A stretch of DNA of 58,376 nt, taken from positions 1 through 58,376 of the forward strand of contig JAJRYD010000010.1 of assembly GCA_024275955.1 (NCBI GenBank), given 5' to 3'. A program made the translations under genes and the position numbers. The notes below the pieces were generated by a model. That model made no database searches, was not told the origin of the DNA, and saw only the letters and a list, made by a program, of their open reading frames with translations. This document shows positions 1-8,568 of this stretch, piece by piece. The DNA is from Nitrospirota bacterium (GTDB lineage: Bacteria; Nitrospinota_A; UBA7883; JACRGQ01). The stretch's first letter is position 1; the number at the start of each line of letters is the position of its first letter.

Positions 1-128
1 GACTGTAATTCCTCGTTTACCGCTTCCAGCACTATCGGAATCAGCATCTGGATAAGCGCGGCACGGCTGTCCACGTCACTTTCAATTCTACTATTGGCAT
101 CAATCTTCTTTCCGTTTACTCTGTCCAT
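1..128 (-). CDS. IS256-family (mutator) transposase, N-terminal part only
   Basis: An open frame of 42 codons starts at ATG 128 and runs off the left edge of the window. A strong Shine-Dalgarno sequence (GGGAGGT) lies 5 bases upstream of the ATG. The visible residues include RAALIQMLIPIVLEAVNEEL (about residues 22-41), which resembles from memory the N-terminal helical region of bacterial IS256/mutator transposases. The DDE catalytic core would lie outside the window. The 129-348 stretch would then hold the left end of the element, but I could not define a terminal inverted repeat there. A non-transposase helical protein remains possible. Confidence 0.55.
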   Translation of the reverse strand, partial: MDRVNGKKIDANSRIESDVDSRAALIQMLIPIVLEAVNEELQ

Positions 129-348
129 GTTGACCTCCCTGCTATTTTTTGTTCTTTCTCAAACATATCTTAGCAGGTGAGGTCATACCTTAATTTCAAC
201 TAACTTTAGGCCAATTTCAAACCAGCAAACAGCGATACCTTAGCGTCAAAGCGATAGCGGCTTTGGCATTATTCCTCTTGCTCTCTCCACGCTATGGGCC
301 TGCCATGGCGGCCGGACCGGCGGACGGCTATGATGGGGCTTTCGAAGT

Positions 349-708
349 TTATAGCGATTCTATCGCCTCTTCGACACTATCAACAATATTTAAAACTTTA
401 TCCAGTTGAACGACTTTGAGGGTTTTTAATACATCCTCCCGCAAGCCTGTATAAATAATAAAAAGATTTTTCTTTGACAGTTGTTTTGTCAAGAATACGA
501 TTGTTCCGATTCCGTAAGAATCAATACGGGTTATTTGATTCATGCTAAAGATTATTCTTTTCCCGCTATGTATATGAAATATATTTTCAATATTTTTTTT
601 AAACGCCATATTGTATCCCATAGAAAACTCATTCGGGTTTTCAAACCTCAGGATTACATATTCTTTTTCCGATTTAATATCAATCATAATGTCGGCACAT
701 AGTCGCAT
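349..708 (-). CDS. STAS-domain protein (anti-sigma factor antagonist-like)
   Basis: A protein of about 119 residues that looks like one STAS domain, the fold of anti-sigma factor antagonists such as SpoIIAA/RsbV, which bind kinase-type anti-sigma factors. The motif IDSYGIGTIVFL matches the DSSGLG-type loop of the family. The second position, usually the phosphorylated serine, is Tyr here, so control by phosphorylation may be lost or changed. The frame extends upstream to a GTG at 765, but that codon lies inside a CRP-type operator. I therefore prefer ATG 708, with ATG 687 as an alternative; neither has a strong Shine-Dalgarno. It diverges from the CRP/FNR gene and shares its upstream region. 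No anti-sigma factor is adjacent, although a REC/HATPase gene of the RsbW type lies at 56.2 kb. Confidence 0.75.
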   Translation of the reverse strand: MRLCADIMIDIKSEKEYVILRFENPNEFSMGYNMAFKKNIENIFHIHSGKRIIFSMNQITRIDSYGIGTIVFLTKQLSKKNLFIIYTGLREDVLKTLKVVQLDKVLNIVDSVEEAIESL

Positions 709-725
709 TTCGACGTTTCTTTTTC

Positions 726-741
726 TGTGATAATAGTCACA
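726..741. promoter_or_regulatory. CRP-type operator, box 1 (TGTGA-N6-TCACA)
   Basis: TGTGATAATAGTCACA is a perfect 5-bp inverted repeat with a 6-bp spacer, the E. coli CRP consensus architecture. It lies 18 bp upstream of the preferred STAS start and 148 bp upstream of the CRP/FNR start. It is exactly 25 bp from the second box, so the two sites are within a few bases of the same helix face. Confidence 0.75.
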
Positions 742-750
742 AAATTTATA

Positions 751-766
751 TGTGATAATAATCACA
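751..766. promoter_or_regulatory. CRP-type operator, box 2 (TGTGA-N6-TCACA)
   Basis: TGTGATAATAATCACA is the second perfect box and differs from box 1 by one spacer base. The neighbouring regulator has the Arg-Glu-x3-Arg recognition-helix pattern that in E. coli CRP reads TGTGA, so it is the natural candidate to bind here. Confidence 0.75.
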
Positions 767-888
767 TTATTACTGATGTTGCCTATGATATAAGAGCATA
801 AGTTCTTGTGATTAATCTTGTGGGAGAGAGGGGGCGCTTCCCGCTGGCCGGGAAATGCTAATAAGCAGAGCGCTTAATCAAAGTATCA

Positions 889-1563
889 ATGGAATATGTA
901 AGCCTAAAAAATATCCCGCTTTTTTCAGGACTGGGCGGCAAAACAGGCCGGAAGCTGGTATCCATTGCCAATGAAAAGAGTTTCAAAAAGGGCGAGACGG
1001 TTTTTAACGTCTGGGATAGGGGCAGTACCCTGTTTTTCCTGCTATCCGGCTCGGTAAAGTTTTCACTTGTAGACGAAAGAGGCAGAGAGGTAATTTTAAA
1101 AATCCTTTATGGAGGAGATTTTTTCGGAGAGATGTCGCTTTTTAACGGCGGTTTCCGCTCTGCCAGCGTTGTCGCTATTGAAGAAAGCAGAGCATTAATA
1201 ATTCATCAAAAAGAATTTTACAGCCTGATAAAGCATCCAGAGATCGCGATGCAGATAGTGATAAACCTCAGCATGAGAATTCGAAAACTGGATGAGAAAG
1301 TTGCCAACCTTGCTCTTTCAGATTCAATAGGAAAAGTAGCCAGCCTGCTTCTTGAGCTGTATAAAGAGATAGGAGAGAAAAAAAACGGTGAGGCGTATTT
1401 TAAGACCAATCTGACACGTCAGGAAATGGCCAATATGATCGGCATAACAAGAGAGACGTTTATCCGCTGTCTTCATACTTTTCAGGAGCGTGGGCTGATA
1501 GCCGTTTCCGGTAAAAGAATAACGATAAAAAGAGAAGTAGATTTGAAACGCGAAATATCCTGA
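889..1563 (+). CDS. CRP/FNR-family transcriptional regulator
   Basis: A 224-residue protein with the usual CRP/FNR layout: an N-terminal cyclic-nucleotide-binding beta-barrel (about 8-125), a dimerisation helix (about 128-165) and a C-terminal winged helix (about 165-220). The barrel carries the phosphate-binding-cassette pattern FGEMSLF..GFRSASV. The recognition helix reads ITRETFIRCL, with R188, E189 and R193 at the spacing of E. coli CRP R180/E181/R185, which contact TGTGA. No FNR-type N-terminal Cys cluster is present, so it is not an oxygen-sensing FNR. The ligand is unknown. Two perfect TGTGA-N6-TCACA boxes lie upstream at 726-766, so autoregulation or control of the divergent STAS gene is likely. 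No clear Shine-Dalgarno precedes ATG 889. Confidence 0.9.
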   Translation: MEYVSLKNIPLFSGLGGKTGRKLVSIANEKSFKKGETVFNVWDRGSTLFFLLSGSVKFSLVDERGREVILKILYGGDFFGEMSLFNGGFRSASVVAIEESRALIIHQKEFYSLIKHPEIAMQIVINLSMRIRKLDEKVANLALSDSIGKVASLLLELYKEIGEKKNGEAYFKTNLTRQEMANMIGITRETFIRCLHTFQERGLIAVSGKRITIKREVDLKREIS

Positions 1564-1813
1564 AACAAAGAGTTGTGGAGGTCAGGCTTTAAATCGTAAA
1601 GTCCCTCATTTCCACATTAGCAACTAAGGTCAGGAAGCCAAAACTACAACCACCTTCTGCTACCAAGCGTCACTAAACAGCCCTATCTAGTCCACCCTGA
1701 AAAAGTCGTTTATTGTTTAAACGATTATAAAAACCTTTCCCTCTTTAAGAAGGGAAGGTGGCGCAAAGCGCCGGAAGGGTTACTAATAAAAACCACCCCC
1801 GCCCTTCGGGCGA

Positions 1814-1848
1814 CCCCTCCTTGCCGCTTCGCTAAGGAGGGGATTTTT
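1814..1848 (+). terminator. Probable Rho-independent terminator
   Basis: A 9-bp perfect stem (CCCCTCCTT / AAGGAGGGG) with an 11-base loop is followed by ATTTTT. It lies in the 398-bp stretch 1564-1961 downstream of the CRP/FNR gene. Two smaller hairpins precede it: GGCGC-AAA-GCGCC at 1760-1772 and CGCCC-TTC-GGGCG near 1800-1812. I see no gene in this stretch. Confidence 0.55.
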
Positions 1849-1961
1849 GTAAATAACCATGTTTTTGATTGCTTCTTCATTTTTCTTGCGATTGCCAAAG
1901 AGCTAAAAACCGATATTAACCTTTATTTGCAGTATGAAACAACTTTCTCAGGGACGACTAT

Positions 1962-3827
1962 CTACCGCGTGGCGGCACCGTGCTGAGGCTGTCCCCCGCT
2001 CGCTCCATGCCGTAGAGCGGCCCAGATACCGTCAACGCTTTTCTTTGTCTCATCGTCCATCTCTATCTCGTCCGGCCATTCTCTTTTGTGTCCTTCTCCG
2101 GGGAGCTTCCTTGTCGCGTCTACTATCACCCTATCACCCCTAACGGTGATATCTCTTTTGGGGTCTGTATTATTAAAAAACTTCCACGCGACAACCGAAT
2201 GGTCGCTCGGGTCTATATCGCCGTCTACTATCACCAAAATGTTAGCCATACCGCCGGCTATACCGCTTAATAGGTTTCCGCCTTTTTCAAACGCCTCCCC
2301 AGCGCGCTTTTTATCAATAGAGCAGACAACTATCCTGTTTTTACATTCAGCCCCTATAACACTAAAACTCTTAATGCCGTGAGACCTACACTCCCTGCCT
2401 ATCGCATCTTCATCAACATCAGAAAGCACTGGAAACTTTCTATCAGCTTCCATCGGCAGACGGGCTGTGGCATCAAGCCCAAGCTTGGAGCCGCGCAGAG
2501 GTTTTGGGGCGGAATGATCCAGCACGTCTAAAACCCCTTGGGAGAGAAAGATATCTTCGCTAGCGTCAAAGTTATTTAGAAATGTTTTGAGTACCGTTTT
2601 GTAGTCGGTAACATCGGTATCTTCATCGACTGCCAAAATCATCTTCGCAAAGCTCATCTGCCCTGTACCCCACATAGCGTTCATCACTCTTTGCGCCCCT
2701 GCTGGAAACTCTTTTTCCACAGCGGTTATAACGCAGTTATGAAAGACACCTTCCCACGGGAGGTCGTAATCCTTCACCTCCGGCAAAACCTTTTGGAGCA
2801 TCGGCAGGAATATGCGTGCCGTGGCATGCGCCATGTAGCAATCTTCCATCGGCGGTTTGCCTACTATGGTGGTAAAGTATGTGGGGGTTTTTCTGTGCGT
2901 AACCGCCGTAACATGGAAAACAGGATAATCGCTCGCAAGCGAATAGTAGCCTGTATGGTCGCCGAACGGCCCTTCTGTTCTTAAACTCTCACTAGGGTCT
3001 ACATAGCCTTCTAGCACAAACTCCGCGTCGGCAGGCACAAAGAGGTCTACCGTTTTGCATTTGGCTAGTGTTACAGGTTTTTTGCGTATTAGCCCAGCGA
3101 GCAGTAGCTCGTCCACCCCTCTTGGCAAAGGCGCGGTCGCGGCGTAGGTTACGACAGGGTCGGACCCTATGCAGACAGCGACCTCCATCCTCTTACCTGC
3201 TTTGCGGTATTCGTGGAACTGGTGCGCGCCGTCTTTATGGATATGCCAGTGCATCCCTGTTTCGTTTTTATTGAAAATCTGCATACGGTACATGCCAAGA
3301 TTAGTAACGCCGCTCAAACTTTTTGTAAAAACAAGCGGAAAGGTAATGAACCGCCCTGCGTCTTCCGGCCAGCATTTAAGCGCCGGCAAAATAGATAAAT
3401 CTACATCGTCCCCCTCGCAGACAACCTCCTGACACGGCGCAAAACCGCCGGACTTTTTCGGCGGGAACTTTGCCATCTCAAAAAGAACCGGCAACATCTT
3501 CATTTTGTCGGCGAGCGATTCCGGCGGGGCGATATTAAGGAGCTTTTCTACCTGCTCTTTTATCTCTTCTACATCGTCAACGCCAAGAGCTAATGCCATC
3601 CTTTTAGCGCTTCCAAACCCGTTTATTAGAAGCGGAAACCTGCTTCCTACTACGTTTTCAAAAAGAAGCGCCTTGCCGCCATTTGGCAATTTGGACATCC
3701 TGTCGGCGATTTCGGTTATATGCAGTATAGGGTCAACAACATCCTTAACACGCAAAAGCTCTCCGTCAGCTTCGAGCCTTTGGATAAACTCGCTCAAGTT
3801 TTTATAGGTGCACCTGCCAGTTCCCAT
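1962..3827 (-). CDS. ubiD: UbiD-family prenylated-FMN decarboxylase
   Basis: A 621-residue member of the UbiD family, which uses prenylated FMN for reversible decarboxylation of aromatic or unsaturated acids. The signature LRTEGPFGDHTGYY is at about 282-295. E285 and D290 occupy the positions of the catalytic acidic residues (E277/E282 in fungal Fdc1; E and D in E. coli UbiD). The protein is about 120 residues longer than E. coli UbiD, with the extra length at the C-terminus. That is typical of the long bacterial branch often annotated as menaquinone-biosynthesis decarboxylase. Its ATG overlaps the gpmI stop by one base (TAATG), so the two are probably translationally coupled. No UbiX flavin prenyltransferase or quinone gene is in the window, so the substrate is open. 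Confidence 0.9.
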   Translation of the reverse strand: MGTGRCTYKNLSEFIQRLEADGELLRVKDVVDPILHITEIADRMSKLPNGGKALLFENVVGSRFPLLINGFGSAKRMALALGVDDVEEIKEQVEKLLNIAPPESLADKMKMLPVLFEMAKFPPKKSGGFAPCQEVVCEGDDVDLSILPALKCWPEDAGRFITFPLVFTKSLSGVTNLGMYRMQIFNKNETGMHWHIHKDGAHQFHEYRKAGKRMEVAVCIGSDPVVTYAATAPLPRGVDELLLAGLIRKKPVTLAKCKTVDLFVPADAEFVLEGYVDPSESLRTEGPFGDHTGYYSLASDYPVFHVTAVTHRKTPTYFTTIVGKPPMEDCYMAHATARIFLPMLQKVLPEVKDYDLPWEGVFHNCVITAVEKEFPAGAQRVMNAMWGTGQMSFAKMILAVDEDTDVTDYKTVLKTFLNNFDASEDIFLSQGVLDVLDHSAPKPLRGSKLGLDATARLPMEADRKFPVLSDVDEDAIGRECRSHGIKSFSVIGAECKNRIVVCSIDKKRAGEAFEKGGNLLSGIAGGMANILVIVDGDIDPSDHSVVAWKFFNNTDPKRDITVRGDRVIVDATRKLPGEGHKREWPDEIEMDDETKKSVDGIWAALRHGASGGQPQHGAATR

Positions 3828-5371
3828 TACGAGATGATAAGCGATTTGCCGGTCATTTCATCAGGCTTGTTTATTTTCATAATTTCAAGAAGTGTCGGCG
3901 CGACATCGCACAGCGCTCCGCCATTATGGTTCAGCTTAGCTTCATGCCCCAAAAGGTAGAAAGGAACAAGGTTCGTGGTGTGGGATGTGAGAGGCTTATC
4001 ATCTTTTGTCAGCATCTTTTCTATATTCCCGTGGTCGGCCGTAATGACGATAGAACCGCCAACAGCTTTTACCGCCTTCGCCACTTTTGCCACGCACAAG
4101 TCTACAACGGCGACAGCTTTTAGGGCCGCCTCAAAAACAGCTGTATGCCCGACCATATCTCCGTTGGCAAAGTTGACCACTATCAGCCTGTGCAGGCCAG
4201 ATTTTACCGCTCCTACCACAGTATCTGTTACCTCTCCGGCGCTCATTTCGGGCTGTAGGTCGTAGGTTGCCACTTTGGGAGATTCGATAAGCACCCTCTC
4301 TTCGCCTTTGAAAGGTTCTTCCCGCCCGCCGTTAAAGAAGTATGTGACATGCGCGTACTTTTCGGTCTCCGCCGTGCGAAACTGCGAAATGCCGAGGTTC
4401 GAGACTATTTCTCCAAGAGTGTTTTTTGGAGATTCTGTTTCGAAAGCTACCGGCAGTTCAAAACTGCTCGCGTATTTTGTAAGACAATATACCAAAACCT
4501 TCGGCAGGTCGCCCCTATCTATCTCGTCAAAACAGCTCTCTGTGAGGGCGCGCGTAACCTGCCTTACCCTATCTGCCCGAAAATTAAAAATCTGCACCAC
4601 ATCGCCGTCTTTCATCCGTGCCAGCGGTTCGCCGTTATCATCTACAATTACAATCGGCTCTATAAACTCGTCGGTAACGCCGTTTTCGTACGATTGAAGT
4701 ATCGCAGTCAGAGGTTCTTTTGCCGTCGGCTCCGCCTTTCCATGAACAACGGCGTTAAAACCTTTTTCCACCCTCTCCCATCTATTGTCGCGGTCCATCG
4801 CCCAGTAACGGCCGGAGACGGTAGCTACCTGCCCCACGCCTACATCTTCGGTCATCTTTATAAGCTTTCGCATATAGCCGATTCCGCTTGTCGGCGAGGT
4901 ATCGCGGCCATCCATAAGAGCATGGATGAAGAGGTTTTTAAGGCCCACCTGTTTCGCTTTTTCCAGAAACGCTTTTATATGGTTTATATCGCTATGCACC
5001 CCGCCGTCCGACACAAGGCCGAAAAGATGATAACTGCTATCACCTTCAAGTGCTTTTCTCATCCCTTCGTCTATTACCTTATTTTCAAAAAAAGTTCTAT
5101 TTTCTATCGCCTTGGTGATTTTGGGTAAATCCTGAAAAACTACCCTGCCGGCTCCAATATTCAGGTGTCCCACCTCGGAATTACCCATCTGCCCCTCCGG
5201 CAGGCCGACATAACCGGACGAGGCGTTTATAAGAATATGAGGGAACTCTTCCCCTATTTTGTCTAAAAATGGTGTATTCCCCTGCAAAACCGCGTTTCCA
5301 AGCCGGCTCTCACCGCTACCCCACCCATCAAGGATGCACAAAACCACCGGAGCGATACCATTTTCTGCCAT
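3827..5371 (-). CDS. gpmI: 2,3-bisphosphoglycerate-independent phosphoglycerate mutase
   Basis: A 514-residue, full-length iPGM that interconverts 3- and 2-phosphoglycerate in glycolysis and gluconeogenesis. The N-terminal metal motif LDGWG (D15) is present. The phosphoserine nucleophile sits in QMGNSEVGHLNIGAGR (S65). Downstream are DGRDTSP, SGRYWAMDRDNRW and VNFANGDMVGHTA, and the C-terminal metal site includes TADHGN. The length and motif order match GpmI exactly, so I am confident this is the housekeeping enzyme. This matters for the second alkaline-phosphatase-superfamily gene at 24975, which need not be a mutase. Upstream is 149 bp to rpsT on the other strand. Confidence 0.96.
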   Translation of the reverse strand: MAENGIAPVVLCILDGWGSGESRLGNAVLQGNTPFLDKIGEEFPHILINASSGYVGLPEGQMGNSEVGHLNIGAGRVVFQDLPKITKAIENRTFFENKVIDEGMRKALEGDSSYHLFGLVSDGGVHSDINHIKAFLEKAKQVGLKNLFIHALMDGRDTSPTSGIGYMRKLIKMTEDVGVGQVATVSGRYWAMDRDNRWERVEKGFNAVVHGKAEPTAKEPLTAILQSYENGVTDEFIEPIVIVDDNGEPLARMKDGDVVQIFNFRADRVRQVTRALTESCFDEIDRGDLPKVLVYCLTKYASSFELPVAFETESPKNTLGEIVSNLGISQFRTAETEKYAHVTYFFNGGREEPFKGEERVLIESPKVATYDLQPEMSAGEVTDTVVGAVKSGLHRLIVVNFANGDMVGHTAVFEAALKAVAVVDLCVAKVAKAVKAVGGSIVITADHGNIEKMLTKDDKPLTSHTTNLVPFYLLGHEAKLNHNGGALCDVAPTLLEIMKINKPDEMTGKSLIIS

Positions 5372-5520
5372 ATAACAATTCTACTTGCTGAAATTGAGTT
5401 CTACAACCAGACCGTCTAAACTTGCCGACAAAAACCGCCTTTTGCCGGTAAGCGGTTTGACATTTACCAGATTTTGGCTATAATCTCACGTTTTATTAAT
5501 TGGGAATTGAAGAATTTTAT

Positions 5521-5781
5521 ATGAAACATAAATCACCGAAGAAAAGAGCGAAACAGGACGAAGGCCGCCATCTGCGAAACCACTCATACAAAAGCAGAAT
5601 AGCGACCGCGACAAAAAGTATTCTGGCGCTTGTGGAAGCTGGCGACAAGGAAAAGGCAAAAGCCGAGCTTTTAAAAGCACAGTCTCTGATAGATGCCGCC
5701 GCTACGAAAGGGATTCTAAAAAAGAATACCGTAGGCAACCGTATAAGCCGCATTATGCGCCGCGTCAACTCTATCGCTTAA
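5521..5781 (+). CDS. rpsT: 30S ribosomal protein S20
   Basis: An 86-residue basic protein of S20 type. It has the N-terminal MKHKSPKKRAKQ, the helix RNHSYKSRI and the C-terminal KNTVGNRISRIMRRVNS, all matching the three-helix 16S rRNA-binding family. The open frame continues upstream to a TTG at 5500, but ATG 5521 fits the family N-terminus. GAAG 7 bases before it can serve as a weak Shine-Dalgarno. It is a single gene, divergent from gpmI. Confidence 0.95.
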   Translation: MKHKSPKKRAKQDEGRHLRNHSYKSRIATATKSILALVEAGDKEKAKAELLKAQSLIDAAATKGILKKNTVGNRISRIMRRVNSIA

Positions 5782-5920
5782 GCGCTCCCTTTAAGGCGGG
5801 AACCAGCAACCGCCGCGCGGCCACACGGGGGGTGTGGGGCCAGTAGTCGTACACGATGATAAGTGTTGTCTGAGTTCAGCTCTTTTCTCAAACGCACCGC
5901 TGTCGCCTAACGGCAGGATA

Positions 5921-6012
5921 GTGAGCCATCTGGCGTATATCCATTCTGTATATATGATCGCCGCCGAACACGCATACCTGTGAAGGGTTTTCATCGCGTA
6001 TGAGGTTTAGGT
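5921..6012 (-). pseudogene. Inverted 92-bp fragment of glgC
   Basis: Read on the minus strand, this segment matches glgC coding bases at about 9827-9918 with a single mismatch (C for T). It encodes the piece from NLIRDENP through [14 protein letters not shown]. Similarity stops abruptly at both ends. It lies in the 495-bp gap between rpsT and the NtrY-like gene, 70 bp from a copy of the 129-bp mobile repeat. The near identity implies a recent local duplication, not an old paralogue. The rest of 5782-6276 holds a hairpin (CCACAC...GTGTGG, 5821-5837) and the mobile repeat, but no intact gene. Confidence 0.85.
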
Positions 6013-6081
6013 TACTGTAAATTGCCAATTTCTAAAATACCTCTTTTGAAAAAATTATAGAATCGGTTTTTTTCGTTTTAT

Positions 6082-6210
6082 GGGGCTGTTGCCGAATGAG
6101 ATAAATTTGATTTTTCTACAAATTACCAATCTCTAAAGGCTCTATTTTTAAGAAGTTGGAAAATGAACTTTTCCTTAAAATTCTCAAAAAACTTTTTCGG
6201 AAACAGCCCC
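6082..6210 (+). repeat. 129-bp MITE-like element, copy 1
   Basis: The best-preserved copy. The ends GGGGCTGTTGCCGAA and TTCGGAAACAGCCCC form a 15-bp terminal inverted repeat with one mismatch. Inside, GAAGTT...AACTTT-type sequence can form a hairpin. Flanking pentamers TTTAT and TTTAG resemble a 5-bp target duplication (4 of 5). No open frame is conserved. Plus is used here for the orientation that starts GGGGCTGTTGCC. Confidence 0.85.
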
Positions 6211-6276
6211 TTTAGGGCCTTTCCTGTAATTTTGTGCGCCTTCCAGCCTTCCAGCCTGCCGGCGCGCAACGCGAAA

Positions 6277-8568
6277 TCAGGTGGCTGGTAGCTCTATAGC
6301 TACCTCGACCCCTCTTGGCGAAAGATTTTTGATTTTCACATCGCCTTCATGGTCGGCTACTATCCTATTAACTATCGCAAGCCCCAACCCAGACCCTTTT
6401 GGCTTGCCTGAAAAATAAGGCAGAAAAACCTTATCTATATCTTTTTCGCTTATACCCGGCCCATCGTCACGCACGTTTATCAGAATTTTTTTCCTATCTT
6501 CATCGCGAATAGTAACTATCTCCACTTCTCCGCTAGAGCCTATAGCATCGATAGCGTTTTCGATCAGGTTTCTAAACACCCGCCTTATCTGTTCCGCGTC
6601 AAGCATTACAAGGCTTATAGAGCTGTCGAAGGTAGTTTTAACCGTTATATCTTTTTTGATATCTTTAAACATATCTACCACACTGTTGATAATGTTGTGC
6701 AACGATGCCATTGACGGCTTTGGCTCCGGCAACTGGGCAAACTTCCTGAACTCGTCCAGCAATGTTCTAAGGGCATTCACCTCTTGTATTATCATCCTCG
6801 TGGAGTTTTCAAAAATCTTGTCAAAAGTCTTTCTATCTTGCCCAAAGTGACGTATCAGTCTTTCGGTATTCAGCTGTATCGGCGTTAGCGGGTTTTTAAT
6901 TTCGTGCGCCATATACTGGGCTATGTCGCGCCACGCCGATGTTTTTTGCGCGTTAATCATCGTCGTAAGGTCGTCAAACACGACAGCGAGTCCCTGAAAT
7001 TTCCCGCCGACATCTTTCAGGTTAGACACATGAACCAATAGCGTGCGCCGCACATCGTCGATAACTACCTTTACCTCTTTTTCATACGACTCTTCATCGC
7101 TTTTAGACATTTCGCGTATAAGCGCGCGGATAGGCTCTAGATGAACAGGGTCGAACAGATCTTCATAATAAGCACCACGAGGGTCATCCACTTTTATTTT
7201 AAGAATTTTTCGGGCGGACGGGTTAAAGGTAGTGATACGCCCTCTACTGTCTACCGAAATTACACCTGTAGCTATCTTGGCAAAAACTGTTTCTATATAC
7301 TGCCTTCTTCTGTCCAGCTCTAGGTTTACCTCCAACAGCTCCTTGTTGCTCGCCTCGATGCTGGAGCGTGAAGTCCCAAGCTCTTCTATCATCCGGTTGA
7401 AGGAATTTATCAAAACGCCTATCTCATCGCTGGAGTTAGATTCAAGCTTAACGGTAAGGTCGCCCTCCGAAACTTTCTCGGTCGCCTCTGCGAGGTTTCG
7501 TATAGGAACAGTAATTTCACGCGCCAGATAAAGCCCGTACCAGATAGACGCTAAAAAAATCAATAATGTTACGAGCAAAAGCGTTACCTCGTAAACAGCC
7601 TTTATCGGAAATTTCTGAAGTTTAAGCTGTTTATAATCGTCAAAGGTTTTGGTAATCGCGCTTATTTTTTCCACGATAGGCCTATCTAGCGAATCTGTAA
7701 TAAAGACCGTGCCGGCAAGAATCTTCCCCGCACCACCCCCCCCCGCTCCTAGAACCGGTGCCATTGAAAACGCTCTCGAACTACCCTTTAAAATCTCCGA
7801 CTCTGTGATAGTCTCCCCTTCTTGAAGTCTTGCTAGCCTCGCGTCATCCACAAACCTTGGAAGGTTTATGTCGAATCCTTCTACCGAAACACTCACAAGC
7901 TCTTCCATATTGTTGTCGTACACTATTATCTGATCCACCGCGTACTCATCCATCGTCCGGTCCACTGTGTTGCGCAAAAATACAAGATTGTTCTCGTCGA
8001 GCATTCTCTTTTCCTTGATTAACTGCGCAAGTTTAGACGCTTTTATAGAGACTGCCTGCTCCGAACTTTCGTAAAGGCTCTCCGCCACCTCTAGAGAATC
8101 TTTGAGCGACTTTTCTACCGTTTCATTAAACCAGTTGTCGATGGCGAAGGTGATAAGCCCGCTTGCCACGAAGAAAAGCAATATAGACGGTATCGCGGTG
8201 AATGTCGCGAACGAAATAACAAGTTTGGTCTGAAACTTTTTCACTCCAGCTGTCTTAGGTCTTTCAAAAAACAGCTTTATTACGTTGCGACCGACCAGCG
8301 TGCCGACAACAAGAAGAAGAATGATATTTATATTTACAAGAAAGAGAATGACAAGGTTGTTCGCTATCGGGATATTTGCCCGAGGGCCGTAAAAAACAAG
8401 CTGGAAACTACTTCCAAGTATGAACGCGCCGGCGAGAAGCGCTAGGATTATTCTGTTTCTACGTTTTCGCTCAGGTGCTGTAGAAAAATCTAACTGCTCA
8501 CGCAAAAAGGAGGCAAACCGCGCGAGCTTTGGAAATCGGGATTTTATGGCTTCGAGGAGCCGGTTCAT
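6277..8568 (-). CDS. NtrY-like membrane sensor histidine kinase
   Basis: A 763-residue sensor kinase of the NtrY type. Order: N-terminal membrane segments (about 40-60, 70-95, 115-145), an extracytoplasmic region to about 325, a further membrane segment (about 330-350), HAMP (about 350-405), PAS (about 425-530), HisKA with AHEIKNPLTP (H555), then HATPase with NLIENAIDA, DDGPGI and GSGLGLAIV. It probably autophosphorylates and signals to a sigma-54-type or other response regulator; NtrY partners are usually NtrX. No response regulator follows: the next feature downstream is a mobile repeat. It overlaps the DUF4390 gene by 4 bp (ATGA), an order seen in other deltaproteobacteria-like genomes. 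The ligand is unknown. Confidence 0.9.
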   Translation of the reverse strand: MNRLLEAIKSRFPKLARFASFLREQLDFSTAPERKRRNRIILALLAGAFILGSSFQLVFYGPRANIPIANNLVILFLVNINIILLLVVGTLVGRNVIKLFFERPKTAGVKKFQTKLVISFATFTAIPSILLFFVASGLITFAIDNWFNETVEKSLKDSLEVAESLYESSEQAVSIKASKLAQLIKEKRMLDENNLVFLRNTVDRTMDEYAVDQIIVYDNNMEELVSVSVEGFDINLPRFVDDARLARLQEGETITESEILKGSSRAFSMAPVLGAGGGGAGKILAGTVFITDSLDRPIVEKISAITKTFDDYKQLKLQKFPIKAVYEVTLLLVTLLIFLASIWYGLYLAREITVPIRNLAEATEKVSEGDLTVKLESNSSDEIGVLINSFNRMIEELGTSRSSIEASNKELLEVNLELDRRRQYIETVFAKIATGVISVDSRGRITTFNPSARKILKIKVDDPRGAYYEDLFDPVHLEPIRALIREMSKSDEESYEKEVKVVIDDVRRTLLVHVSNLKDVGGKFQGLAVVFDDLTTMINAQKTSAWRDIAQYMAHEIKNPLTPIQLNTERLIRHFGQDRKTFDKIFENSTRMIIQEVNALRTLLDEFRKFAQLPEPKPSMASLHNIINSVVDMFKDIKKDITVKTTFDSSISLVMLDAEQIRRVFRNLIENAIDAIGSSGEVEIVTIRDEDRKKILINVRDDGPGISEKDIDKVFLPYFSGKPKGSGLGLAIVNRIVADHEGDVKIKNLSPRGVEVAIELPAT

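Noticed and set aside
1934-3959. Several plus-strand frames opposite ubiD
   Set aside because: All are shadows of a well-supported UbiD frame; none has a family look.
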